DNA of 21,402 nucleotides from Lachnospiraceae bacterium UBA1066. GTDB taxonomy: Bacteria; Bacillota; Clostridia; Lachnospirales; Lachnospiraceae. Position numbers and translations under genes: made by a program. Below, one piece after another: positions 1 through 7,565 of the stretch (position 1 is its first letter; the number at the start of each line of letters is the position of its first letter). The stretch is taken from positions 1 to 21,402 of the forward strand of contig DCDB01000234.1 of assembly GCA_002316215.1 (NCBI GenBank), read 5' to 3'. A model generated the notes under the pieces. That model searched no databases, had not been told where the DNA came from, and was given only the letters and a program-made list of their open reading frames with translations.

Positions 1-691
1 CCGAACTTTTTATTCTCCCGGAAAAAAATCCATTACCGAGGCTCGACCAGGCAAAAACCGGCATCTTTTCCCGGCGGTAAAATTCTCTTGCCTCCCGTCC
101 GGCATCTCCCGAAATCGATACGCAGCCGGCACCGCCGCCCCAGGGATCCCTGAACTTTCCTGCCAGACAGTAATTGGGGCTTGAAACCGTAAACGGAACA
201 AGGCCGTGCGCTTTGGCGTAAGCATTTGCTTCCGCAATCCGGGCCGGCGTCCAGTTGGAACCGCCGAATGCACCGATTTTACCGGCCTTATGATAGTCGT
301 TCAGCATTTCCACCAGCGGCCCGACCGGCACCTTAAGATCATCCCTGTGGAGGAAATAAATATCAATATAATCCGTCTTAAGCTGCTCAAAAGACTTTTC
401 GATGTCATGCCGGAAATCCTCCGGATTCACACGATCCCGGCCATAAGGATGGCAGCCTTTGGAAATGACAGTCACGCGGTTTCTTAAGTTCCTGCTGTTT
501 ATCCATCTTCCGAGGGAAATTTCACTTTTCCCGTAATTTTCCGCCGTATCAAAAGCAGTAATCCCCATTCCGTAGACCTTGTCCAAAAACTCCGACACGT
601 CCTCTCCCGCGATCATCGGTGCGGTTCCGCAGCCGTATACCATCGGAGAAACCGGCAGCGAAACATACGGTATTTTTATTCCTTCCTTCAT
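1..691 (-). CDS. Aldo/keto reductase, 3' end cut off by window edge
   Basis: This is an NAD(P)H-dependent aldo/keto reductase, which reduces or oxidises carbonyl compounds in the cytoplasm. The frame is open from the ATG at 691 to the window edge, giving 230 residues of a family that usually has about 300-330. The family's catalytic tetrad is visible: D48 in FDTAENYG, Y53 in the same motif, K78 in VISKG and H115 in YFLHRDD. The cofactor-side motif GGSNW is near residue 143, and WSSLGNGFFSGR lies near the cut end. The start is supported by AAGGAG seven bases upstream. Substrate cannot be told from the sequence. The gene lies 105 bp downstream of the hydrolase gene and looks like ordinary metabolism rather than defence. 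Confidence 0.93.
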   Translation of the reverse strand, partial: MKEGIKIPYVSLPVSPMVYGCGTAPMIAGEDVSEFLDKVYGMGITAFDTAENYGKSEISLGRWINSRNLRNRVTVISKGCHPYGRDRVNPEDFRHDIEKSFEQLKTDYIDIYFLHRDDLKVPVGPLVEMLNDYHKAGKIGAFGGSNWTPARIAEANAYAKAHGLVPFTVSSPNYCLAGKFRDPWGGGAGCVSISGDAGREAREFYRREKMPVFAWSSLGNGFFSGRIKSS

Positions 692-796
692 CTTCCGACT
701 CCTTAGAATTGTCTTTGCTTTTCTAAAATCCGGTATAAGGTACCATAAATACTGCCTGATGTACATAGCGGCCGGCATGGGCGAAATCCGATACCT

Positions 797-1315
797 TTAG
801 ACAATAGCTACCTGGCACACCGCCATGGCATCGAGCGCCCGCCTGTGGCTTTCCGGCGTCACGCCGGCACAGCAGGTGCTGTCCACGATCACCGGTGTCT
901 CAGGCAGAAAAGCCTTGATAATCATAGCGTTCGCAATGACACAGATATCGGTGCAGAGGCCGGACAGCGTCACGCTCTCAATTTTCTCTTTTTCCTCTTT
1001 CCTGCTCAGCATTTCCCCAAGACGGATGCTCCCGAAGGACGGTTTATCCACGATTGTTTTTCCTTCGGCAAGCGCCGCAATCACCGGATGCAGTTCCCAT
1101 CCGGGAGTTCCTTTAACACAATGGACGACCGGCAGGTTCCTGCCCTCCTGGGTATTAAGATAATCCGCTTCATGTGTATCCCGGGTAAAAATCACTTCAC
1201 CGTCAAAATTGCGGATTTTCTCCGCCACGTAAGGTACGATTGCCTCCGCTTCCTTCGTGCCAAGCGTTCCGTCGATAAAATCCCGCTGCATATCCACAAC
1301 CACAAGAATTTTCAT
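797..1315 (-). CDS. Cysteine hydrolase, nicotinamidase/isochorismatase family
   Basis: A 172-aa protein of the isochorismatase-like hydrolase superfamily, most likely a nicotinamidase that turns nicotinamide into nicotinate for NAD salvage. The catalytic triad can be placed at D8 (VVDMQRDF), K91 (VDKPSFGS) and C125 (LCTDICV). The metal-binding set of nicotinamidases also fits: D46 and H48 in TRDTHEADY and H65 in VHCVKGTPGWEL. The length is close to short Firmicute nicotinamidases. The start has GGAGGG a few bases upstream. It sits 30 bp downstream of the 68-aa gene, in the same direction, and may share its transcript. A different small amide substrate within the superfamily cannot be excluded. 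Confidence 0.9.
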   Translation of the reverse strand: MKILVVVDMQRDFIDGTLGTKEAEAIVPYVAEKIRNFDGEVIFTRDTHEADYLNTQEGRNLPVVHCVKGTPGWELHPVIAALAEGKTIVDKPSFGSIRLGEMLSRKEEKEKIESVTLSGLCTDICVIANAMIIKAFLPETPVIVDSTCCAGVTPESHRRALDAMAVCQVAIV

Positions 1316-1345
1316 TTTTCCCTCCGCTTACGGCATTTCTCCGCT

Positions 1346-1552
1346 TTATTCTCTTACAGGACGAATCGGATATTTTCCATACATCGTATTATCATTCCAT
1401 TCCTGAATCGAAACGACATCCAGCTTTTCAATCAGCTTTCTGCCATCGCCTATATTCTCCTGAAGAACAAATGGCAGCTTATCTGATGCCCACTCTGCTT
1501 CATTACAATCAAAAGAATATTCTCTGTTTTCTTCCGTAAAAATTTTATCCAT
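1346..1552 (-). CDS. Small 68-aa protein paired with the AAA ATPase
   Basis: A 68-aa acidic, soluble protein that I do not recognise. It has no membrane segment, cysteine cluster or HTH that I can see. The frame extends upstream to 1597 inside the ATPase gene, but the ATG at 1552 is the better start: it lies four bases after the ATPase stop, with GGGGAG (the last ATPase codons) at a fitting distance. The tight spacing implies translational coupling and a shared function, for instance as an accessory or regulator of the ATPase. Its residues 40-52 (LIEKLDVVSIQEW) and the end (MYGKYPIRPVRE) are the parts most worth searching. That it is a working gene rather than a remnant is inferred from the spacing and RBS. 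Confidence 0.65.
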   Translation of the reverse strand: MDKIFTEENREYSFDCNEAEWASDKLPFVLQENIGDGRKLIEKLDVVSIQEWNDNTMYGKYPIRPVRE

Positions 1553-1556
1553 ACTG

Positions 1557-2660
1557 TCACTCCCCATACACTTCATCCAGCAGCCTGCTGTCCGCAATCA
1601 TAATATAATTTGGATTCAGTTCCTGCAGATAGTATGCAGATTGACTATATATTTCATCATCTCGCTGTTTTCTGTCTGTAATGACATTCGGGATCTGTTT
1701 TGAAACTGCGGATGTTCCATGATAAAGATTATGGAACATTACCTGATTTTTTTCTTTTCTTCTGATTTCGAGATATTTGGCAAAATTATAACTGTGTGTC
1801 GCTATAAAAATCTGAACGCCATTCTCCTGTAAAGTAAGTAGAATCTCCGCAACCAGCGGATAAAGCTCCGGGTTCAAATTTGCTTCCGGTTCATCCCAAA
1901 GAAGAATCGAATCCTTTTCCAGAAGACCATTTCTTACCAGTTTCCAGATAAGGCCAAGTTTCCGAAGACCTTCCGCTTCCAAAGAAAAGTCAATTTTTCT
2001 GCCATCCTTTTTCAGTACATAAAAAGTATCATCTTCCTGAACAACAGTACCGTCAATCACTTCGCCTATTTTTTTCATCACTCCCTGCAAGGAAGCAGGA
2101 ATCTCTCTTGTTTCCGGAAGCGACGCATTGACAATGATATCATTCTGGGTTCCGTCAAAAGGCATATTGTACTTTTGATTCATAGCAAGAAACCCTTTTG
2201 AATGAGAAAGCATTTCCGTTGCCGGGATATAAACGGACTGGATATTCAATCCCAGCCACTGATCATAATTAAAGATGCCTTTATGGGAAAGGCTTTCCTG
2301 AAATATGTGTTCTCCATCCGACACTTTATAATAGCTATAGTCTTCAGGATTTACTCCATTCTTCAAAGCGTCACTGTCACTGATACTGTTAGAAAAAAAC
2401 TGCAGAAGTTTTCTGGTCTTTCCAGGATCAGTCTTCTCAATCGACCACTGCGTAGCAGCATAAATCATTTTCAGGATTGTAGTTTTACCTACACCGTTCT
2501 CTCCAATCAGGACGTTAATTCCATCGCAGAAATCCAATCGAAATTCATCACTTAGAGCATCTCCTGACTGAATGATTCCGTTTTTACTGTCACTGTTATT
2601 TTTCCGAATCTGGCGCCGAAATACCATCACATTAAGTATTTCTATTGATTTAACAGACAT
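1557..2660 (-). CDS. ABC/RecF-like AAA ATPase (AAA_15/AAA_21 type)
   Basis: A 367-aa soluble ATPase of the ABC/SMC/RecF/OLD-like class, with domains often found in anti-phage loci. Walker A is GENGVGKTT (53-61), an ABC-like signature lies around LEAEGLRKLG (228-236), Walker B is ILLWDEPEANL (252-262), and the switch histidine is in IFIATHS (284-290). The ends of the ABC fold surround a roughly 150-aa insert and a short C-terminal tail. There is no TOPRIM or HNH domain, so it is not a complete OLD-type nuclease. The frame could start at 2711, but the ATG at 2660 has GGAGG eight bases upstream and is preferred. It is followed directly by a 68-aa gene, and a promoter is visible upstream. Its role in defence is inferred from the domain type and location. 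Confidence 0.88.
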   Translation of the reverse strand: MSVKSIEILNVMVFRRQIRKNNSDSKNGIIQSGDALSDEFRLDFCDGINVLIGENGVGKTTILKMIYAATQWSIEKTDPGKTRKLLQFFSNSISDSDALKNGVNPEDYSYYKVSDGEHIFQESLSHKGIFNYDQWLGLNIQSVYIPATEMLSHSKGFLAMNQKYNMPFDGTQNDIIVNASLPETREIPASLQGVMKKIGEVIDGTVVQEDDTFYVLKKDGRKIDFSLEAEGLRKLGLIWKLVRNGLLEKDSILLWDEPEANLNPELYPLVAEILLTLQENGVQIFIATHSYNFAKYLEIRRKEKNQVMFHNLYHGTSAVSKQIPNVITDRKQRDDEIYSQSAYYLQELNPNYIMIADSRLLDEVYGE

Positions 2661-2760
2661 TCTCATGTCCTCCTCAGTTCTATTTTCCTGAAAATCATCA
2701 TACTGCACCAACAGATATTTTTATATTACCATGCACAGATCTGTTGCGCAGAATATTTTA

Positions 2761-2789
2761 ATTATAAGTTTACAGTGCCGGTCACAAAA
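2761..2789 (-). promoter_or_regulatory. Putative sigma-A promoter for the AAA ATPase gene
   Basis: On the minus strand an exact TATAAT lies at 2766-2761. Upstream is TTTTGT (2789-2784, 17-bp spacer), overlapped by TTGTGA (2787-2782, 15-bp spacer). The predicted transcription start is near 2754, giving a leader of about 95 bases before the ATG at 2660. This is a sequence-level prediction only. Confidence 0.5.
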
Positions 2790-2793
2790 TTTC

Positions 2794-2832
2794 AGTAATT
2801 AACTCTATAGTAATTAACTCTAAAGTTAGTTA
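2794..2832. repeat. Tandem 15-bp repeat with small palindrome, possible operator
   Basis: AGTAATTAACTCTAT at 2794-2808 is followed at once by AGTAATTAACTCTAA at 2809-2823 (14 of 15 bases equal) and a degenerate third unit starting AGTTAGTTA. The end of the second copy forms an inverted repeat TAACT-ctaa-AGTTA (2815-2828). The array lies just upstream of the -35 region of the ATPase promoter, where an activator or repressor could bind. Confidence 0.6.
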
Positions 2833-2953
2833 TTATAACATGAGCTAAAAAATATCTCTTTTTTTCTGGTTTAATTTTGAAATGCCGCAAAATTTACAAT
2901 AGTTGACTCCCGTGACAATACAAATTTTTCAAAAATGTTTTTGTTGCATTCTC

Positions 2954-3322
2954 CTATTTTTTCTTCTTCATCTCCGTCATCCTGAAGCTTGCATCGAGAA
3001 GATCCAGTACCTGGCTCTCCGGCACCGTGCCGTCCAGCAGGATAGTCAGCCAACTCTGATGATTCATGTGGTACCCCGGCAGAAAACCCGGCTGCTGCCG
3101 CAGGAATGCTCCGTCATCCGGATTGCATTTTACATCCATGATGTCCACCCGTTCCTCGCCGCCGGTAAGGCCCAGCTGGCTCTTCGTGACATTCATCAAA
3201 ATTGCATACCACTTCCGGTTATCCGCATGGCGCAGAACCGCGTATTCCGGCCACTGCCTCCAGGGATACTCCGGAGATGTGCCGTATTTCTTTTTGGCGT
3301 AGGTAAAAATCTGCTGCTTCAT
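2954..3322 (-). CDS. MmcQ/YjbR family protein
   Basis: A 122-aa protein of the MmcQ/YjbR family (CyaY-like fold, often annotated as DNA-binding). The sequence shows the usual layout: an N-terminal helix, PEYPW followed by YAVLRH, a strand with KWYAILMNV (about residues 38-46), the VDIMDVKC segment, LRQQPGFLPGYHMNHQSWLTILL in the middle, and a lysine-rich end. The start has AAGGAG ten bases upstream. It has no nearby co-directional partner: a degraded region lies upstream and the ATPase promoter lies downstream. Function in the cell is not established for most members. It looks like a stand-alone chromosomal gene. Confidence 0.88.
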   Translation of the reverse strand: MKQQIFTYAKKKYGTSPEYPWRQWPEYAVLRHADNRKWYAILMNVTKSQLGLTGGEERVDIMDVKCNPDDGAFLRQQPGFLPGYHMNHQSWLTILLDGTVPESQVLDLLDASFRMTEMKKKK

Positions 3323-3405
3323 TTGCTAAATTCTCCTTAAACGGCTGTTCCATAGTTCTGAGAATCTTTTTCAGATATCCGATTACAAGTCCCAAATATA
3401 ATTTT

Positions 3406-3704
3406 TCATTCCAACTGCTTTTCAGAATTCGTCACAATACCTGCCTGTCCCCATGCACTATTCAGCATTGATGACATTGCCGCTTTTATCCGGCTGACAT
3501 ACCTATTGTCCGGACAGAGTATAAAATAATCTCTCAGTTCATTATCGAAGATATTCTGTACTTTCCGTCTCTAAGAGCCCGTTCCATGCCCTCCGGATAT
3601 GAAAGATACCAGTTCACTCCTACTGAAAGGTCTTCCTTTTCCAAAGCACTCAAAAAACCGAACTTTCCGAAATCTCCTATATCACCGGCATATCCGTTCT
3701 GCAT
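3406..3704 (-). pseudogene. Remnant of an uncharacterised gene (MQNGYAGDIGDFGKFG family)
   Basis: An ATG at 3704 with AGGAG eight bases upstream opens a 56-codon frame that starts MQNGYAGDIGDFGKFG and reaches VNWYLSYPEG. I recognise this as the conserved N-terminus of an uncharacterised bacterial family whose members are around 200 aa. The frame stops at 3534. A different frame then continues to 3406 and reads sensibly as FDNELRDYFILCPDNRY and beyond, which suggests a frameshift in one former gene or a join between two remnants. No complete gene can be built from this 300-bp stretch. It lies 66 bp downstream of the DUF262 gene and may mark a decayed cargo gene of the defence island. Function is unknown. 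Confidence 0.55.
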
Positions 3705-3769
3705 AAATTATGCTCCTGCAGCAGTTGCTGCAAAATTTGCAACAGCTGAATTTTTATCAATTTTCATTA

Positions 3770-6328
3770 TCAAAAGGATTCCCCGGCAGCCTTCAGTGCA
3801 GCCATGATCCTGTCAAAAGCATCAATGAACCATTCATATAGTGCATCCCTGTTATCTGTACCAAAAACATCAGCATCACGGCTGTATCGAATGCTCTTGT
3901 GGGTTGCACTGTCCTTTGAAGAATCCCAAATCAGGTTGTCTCCGAATTTTGTCTCCAGTATTTCTTTCTTCGATTGAAGCCGGCCAAATGTATCAGGACT
4001 GTAGGTGTATATTCCAAGCCGGATAGTTTTACCAAATGGTATTGCAAAGAACAGCTGAAAATCATCTGCACCGATATGAATATCATAGTATGCTCTGCCA
4101 TAGGGATTCTGCTTTGCGATGTCGGTATCGCGTCCCTTCGCAGTAGCATATTTCACAAAACCTGTCCAAAACTCCTTTTGCCTTTCGCTCCGGATATCCT
4201 TCGGCGTCTGATCATCAGAATCATCCTCAAGAATATCCTCTTCGGTAATTTCATCCGGGACTTTGCGGCCATCATTCACGAACGGGAGATGGATAAGACT
4301 CTCTTTCTGTTCCTTCGCAAGAGTGAATCCCCATCGTTCCTGCATAAAGTCAAGCAATTTTCCGCTTCTTTCATATATTTCATCAGCAGTCCAGTTCTGA
4401 AGCTTTGCCACCTCATTTTCCGAATGAGACCCATTTTCGTAACCGCGTCTTCCGTTTTTCTTTGTATGTTTCTTTTCTTTAAATCCATCATTCTGTAAAG
4501 CCGAATTAATACTCTGCGACAAAGGCAGAAGATTTCCGAGTGCGCCGGAAAGAGTCTTTATTTCCTCATCGGTGTACATTCTGAATTGATTCTTCCAATA
4601 CAGTTTTGTAGGTGTCTGCGGCAGAATATGTTCAATCGAAATCTTATCCTTATCAGATTTAGAGAATATAGCCCAGTTGCAAAACTTGTCCACACCGTAC
4701 TTCTCCCTGAGACTCATCTCGTATTCGAAAAAGAAGTAATACCTGATATCCCAGCCATAATACCCCTTGCCACTTTTAAACAGCCTATCCATCCTCGTAA
4801 TGAAATTCTGAATGACAGAATCCCTGTCTTTTGTCATTCTCTCTTCAAGCTCGTCGTGAATTTCACCTGCCGTAATATCCCCGGTCAGCAGCTTGTGCGC
4901 AGTCCTGTAATAAAAACTGCTGCCATAAGTGGATTGCCATACAGCAAGCCTAAACGTCATGAAAATAAACTTTTCTATATCTTCAAGAACAAGCTCTTTT
5001 TCAAATGAGGGAATATCCGTCCGGCTGATCAGCACTGTAACAAGCGGCCTGAAATAATCGATTCCAATTCTATTGAGACGGTCAATCCGCTTCTGTTCAC
5101 CATCCGTAAGCTCATCACTCTCGAACGGAAAGTAGCTGTAATACCAATATTTAGCCAATCCTTTCAGGCTTTTAACATACTCCTCTATCTCTTTCGGCCT
5201 GAGCTTCGACACTATTTCCGGATCCGCTTCTTCCTCAATGGCATCTGTATCTTCAGTCTCGCCTGTAACATCCGGCTCCGTTATTTCATTTTCGGTATTC
5301 AGCAGCACCGGTTCTTTTTCAAAAATTCCTTTGGATGAGAACTTGCTCAGAAGAAACCTGATATAAGCATCACCGCTCTGCCTGCTGTATCCAAAGTACA
5401 TAATCCAATGGGCACGCAGAAATTCATCATCAGAAAGAGGCCTGTTCTTGTTTCTTCCAAGCTGACGATACACTTCCATCCACGCAGAATTTATTGTCTT
5501 CCTGAGATGCTCCTTATCCTGCTCATCAAGAGCCGCCCGATCATACAGTGTCGTAAGGTAGATCAGCCTGTTCTTCAGAAGTTCAAGGTTGGTAAGTTTT
5601 TTTCCTCTGTTATTCATCGTTTCAAATGCAACAAACACATCATAATCATCGCCGATTTCATGGACATTGAACATCAGCTGCTGTGTCAATTTTCTGTACA
5701 GAAAATCGACCGCCTTCATGCCGTCATCACTTTCTTCATACAGTGCCTTTATATTATCTGCGAAGAATTCCCTTGCCTGTTTCAGATTCTTCGTGTAATA
5801 GCTTTCGTAAACAGTGCCGGCATGCGGTTCATCAAATATCTTGTACCGCATATAAGCCGCACTCGGATTGTCAGCTTCATATCCGAACAAATATGTGATG
5901 ACCATACATTTCGGCGGTCTCTTCCGGGAGATATACTTAGCTGTTATATTCTCAAGGCTCTCGTATTTGAGGAATATGTCTTTATCAGGTTTTTCTTCAT
6001 TACCTTTAAGCCCTTTCACGAAATGCAAAATTTCATTAAGAAGAATTACAAATGTAGTTATCCTCTGCTGTCCGTCTACAATGTAAAACGGCTTATAGCC
6101 GTTCTGCAAAAGCCATCTGTCTTCGCCCCATGATACGGTTTCTTCTTTCTTCAACGGTTTCAGGGACAGAAGCCCCGTATAATGGAATCTGTCCTGCTGA
6201 AGGTTTGTCAGATCATCCCAGAAGTCTACAAGCTGAGGCTGCTGCCATGCATACCCGCGCTGATAGTCCGGAATGCGAAAAAGCCTGTTCTGAAATATAT
6301 CTGAAAGAGATTGCAATTCATTTGCCAC
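3770..6328 (-). CDS. DUF262-DUF1524-DUF4268 protein, GmrSD-like type IV restriction family
   Basis: An 852-aa protein built like modification-dependent (type IV) restriction enzymes of the GmrSD kind. The N-terminal DUF262 domain (ParB/Srx-like nucleotidase fold) shows RIPDYQRGYAWQ (18-29), IVDGQQRITT (83-92) and FETMNNRGKKLTNLELLKNR (235-254). The DUF1524 HNH nuclease domain shows ISIEHILPQ (563-571, H567 likely catalytic) and LGNLLPLSQSIN (598-608). After an acidic linker (about 693-712), residues 717-850 match a DUF4268-type domain beginning FWTGF. The start codon is GTG with GGAG seven bases upstream. It stands downstream of the BREX genes in the same direction, as nucleases of this type often do, and may cover phages with modified DNA. 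All key motifs are intact. Confidence 0.9.
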   Translation of the reverse strand: MANELQSLSDIFQNRLFRIPDYQRGYAWQQPQLVDFWDDLTNLQQDRFHYTGLLSLKPLKKEETVSWGEDRWLLQNGYKPFYIVDGQQRITTFVILLNEILHFVKGLKGNEEKPDKDIFLKYESLENITAKYISRKRPPKCMVITYLFGYEADNPSAAYMRYKIFDEPHAGTVYESYYTKNLKQAREFFADNIKALYEESDDGMKAVDFLYRKLTQQLMFNVHEIGDDYDVFVAFETMNNRGKKLTNLELLKNRLIYLTTLYDRAALDEQDKEHLRKTINSAWMEVYRQLGRNKNRPLSDDEFLRAHWIMYFGYSRQSGDAYIRFLLSKFSSKGIFEKEPVLLNTENEITEPDVTGETEDTDAIEEEADPEIVSKLRPKEIEEYVKSLKGLAKYWYYSYFPFESDELTDGEQKRIDRLNRIGIDYFRPLVTVLISRTDIPSFEKELVLEDIEKFIFMTFRLAVWQSTYGSSFYYRTAHKLLTGDITAGEIHDELEERMTKDRDSVIQNFITRMDRLFKSGKGYYGWDIRYYFFFEYEMSLREKYGVDKFCNWAIFSKSDKDKISIEHILPQTPTKLYWKNQFRMYTDEEIKTLSGALGNLLPLSQSINSALQNDGFKEKKHTKKNGRRGYENGSHSENEVAKLQNWTADEIYERSGKLLDFMQERWGFTLAKEQKESLIHLPFVNDGRKVPDEITEEDILEDDSDDQTPKDIRSERQKEFWTGFVKYATAKGRDTDIAKQNPYGRAYYDIHIGADDFQLFFAIPFGKTIRLGIYTYSPDTFGRLQSKKEILETKFGDNLIWDSSKDSATHKSIRYSRDADVFGTDNRDALYEWFIDAFDRIMAALKAAGESF

Positions 6329-6399
6329 GTCAATTCTCCATTCTTATTTGAGCAAAAGCTCACAGTGCTACCCGATCTAAGGTCTCTGCCGTACAGGCA

Positions 6400-6594
6400 T
6401 TACATCCAAGTTTCATAAATGGTATATTTATGCTCGTTGAACGTTCCGTCCGAATCGCAAGACACGACTACGAACATTCCCCGATGAGCCTCCTCAGACA
6501 GCTTATCACCTAATTTCCTGGCTTCCTCCCTGGAATCAAAATACTGAATCAGATCGTAATCATTCTTAATGACGTTGCATAGGACATACTTCAT
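6400..6594 (-). CDS. Small 64-aa hypothetical protein
   Basis: A 64-aa protein I cannot assign. It reads as an alpha/beta mini-domain: a strand (KYVLCNVI), a helix with REEARKLGDKLSEEA (22-36), a strand MFVVVSC, and a final YTIYETW segment. It resembles small uncharacterised proteins with a YFDSREEA-type helix. There is no signal or membrane segment. The start has AAGGAG formed by the last codons of the preceding gene, and only one base separates that gene's stop from this ATG, so the two are translationally coupled. It ends 71 bp before the DUF262 gene. Confidence 0.65.
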   Translation of the reverse strand: MKYVLCNVIKNDYDLIQYFDSREEARKLGDKLSEEAHRGMFVVVSCDSDGTFNEHKYTIYETWM

Positions 6595-6595
6595 T

Positions 6596-6850
6596 TCAAT
6601 TCTCCTTGTATTTCGCTACATAAGTTCTTTGATTACTCACCATAGCATCCTTCTTTTTCACAGGAAGAAACAACGTTTCTCGGCCGGATAAATCCATCAA
6701 TCGACTTAGTTTACAAGAGGAAGGAACATAGCAGACTTCTATGTTTCCACCAATGTCTATCTCGGCAAGAAACCTATTACTCAGCTCTCTAACAAAAGAG
6801 CCTCGCAAAAAAACATCTTCGGTTCTTTCTGTTTTTTCGATTTTCCCCAT
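6596..6850 (-). CDS. Short SfsA-like N-terminal domain protein, probably truncated
   Basis: An 84-aa protein whose residues 17-64 resemble the N-terminal OB-like domain of SfsA nucleases: SNRFLAEIDIGGN, then EVCYVPSSCKLSRLMD and LSGRETLFLP, against the family pattern RFLADVEL, HCPNTG.MKGLL, PGARV. Complete SfsA proteins are about 230 aa and carry a C-terminal nuclease domain, which is absent here. The sequence stops just after a YKEN segment, and the next gene begins one base later. It begins one base after the brxA stop region, so it lies in the BREX transcript. It could be a genuine stand-alone OB-fold accessory or a remnant of a full SfsA-like gene. The SfsA link is from memory of the family and is moderate. 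Confidence 0.6.
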   Translation of the reverse strand: MGKIEKTERTEDVFLRGSFVRELSNRFLAEIDIGGNIEVCYVPSSCKLSRLMDLSGRETLFLPVKKKDAMVSNQRTYVAKYKEN

Positions 6851-6851
6851 G

Positions 6852-7565
6852 TTAGTTTTTACCTATCAATGCAATCGACAGTTCTCCACCGAAGTTGTTC
6901 ATAACAAAACGATCATCCTGCAAAAAGGTTTCCTTGGTCACTCGATACTCAAATGGGAACAAATATGTTGAGGCATTTAGCTCTTGAAAAGAATAATAAC
7001 CGCTATCATCCACATTCATCATGGTATAAACTAAAAAACTGCTAATTTCATCTCTTGTAACCTTATGCTTACTGATGCGGTATTTTCCGGGTTGGTCACA
7101 AATGAGAACCCCAAACTCTTTTAGTGTGGATATCATTTTATCAACAGAGTGATACAGCGTCGTGCGCTCGCCCCATTCATCAAACATCTTCTGCTTCAAC
7201 TGCGCCAGTATAATTTCATCTTGAAACTCTGACATTTTACCGATGAGCTTGCACATATCCGTAAAAACCGGATAAGCTGCCAGCATCATACTCCAGTGAA
7301 TTTCAAGCGCATAATCCGGATATTTCTTAATCAACTCAAGTGCTGTAGATCTTAATTTTTCTGTATATTCATTTTCATAGTGCCAGATGCACATTAGGAT
7401 TTCTCTGGTCTTACGAATATTTGTAGGGCTTCCTATTTCAAAGCCCAAGTATTCATTCAGTTTTTCTTTTATTTCATTCTCTGCCAAATCGCTTGAAGCC
7501 AGCTCCACAGCTTTATTCAACCATGATAGTTTCAAATTTCTTGACAGGCCTACCATCTTTGCCAT
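6852..7565 (-). CDS. brxA: BrxA-like protein (DUF1819 type), BREX
   Basis: A 237-aa soluble helical protein in the last core position of a type 3 BREX operon, where brxA normally lies. BrxA (DUF1819) proteins are small helical DNA-binding proteins. Visible features include SRNLKLSWLNKAVELA (8-23), a central helical segment around IHWSMMLAAYPVFTDMC, and a winged-helix-like stretch WGERTTLYHSVDKMISTL followed by EFGVLI, which matches my memory of BrxA relatives. The ATG directly follows the pglZ stop codon with no gap, so it is read on the same mRNA and coupled in translation. The assignment rests on position plus weak sequence likeness. A different helical BREX accessory is possible. Confidence 0.65.
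   Translation of the reverse strand: MAKMVGLSRNLKLSWLNKAVELASSDLAENEIKEKLNEYLGFEIGSPTNIRKTREILMCIWHYENEYTEKLRSTALELIKKYPDYALEIHWSMMLAAYPVFTDMCKLIGKMSEFQDEIILAQLKQKMFDEWGERTTLYHSVDKMISTLKEFGVLICDQPGKYRISKHKVTRDEISSFLVYTMMNVDDSGYYSFQELNASTYLFPFEYRVTKETFLQDDRFVMNNFGGELSIALIGKN

Noticed and set aside
1557..2660. AAA ATPase as an OLD-family nuclease or the first gene of a Gabija system
   Set aside because: No TOPRIM domain follows the ATPase motifs, and the neighbouring 68-aa gene is not a UvrD-like helicase.
2794..2832. Tandem repeats as the start of a CRISPR array
   Set aside because: The units are 15 bp with no spacers between them, and no cas genes are present.
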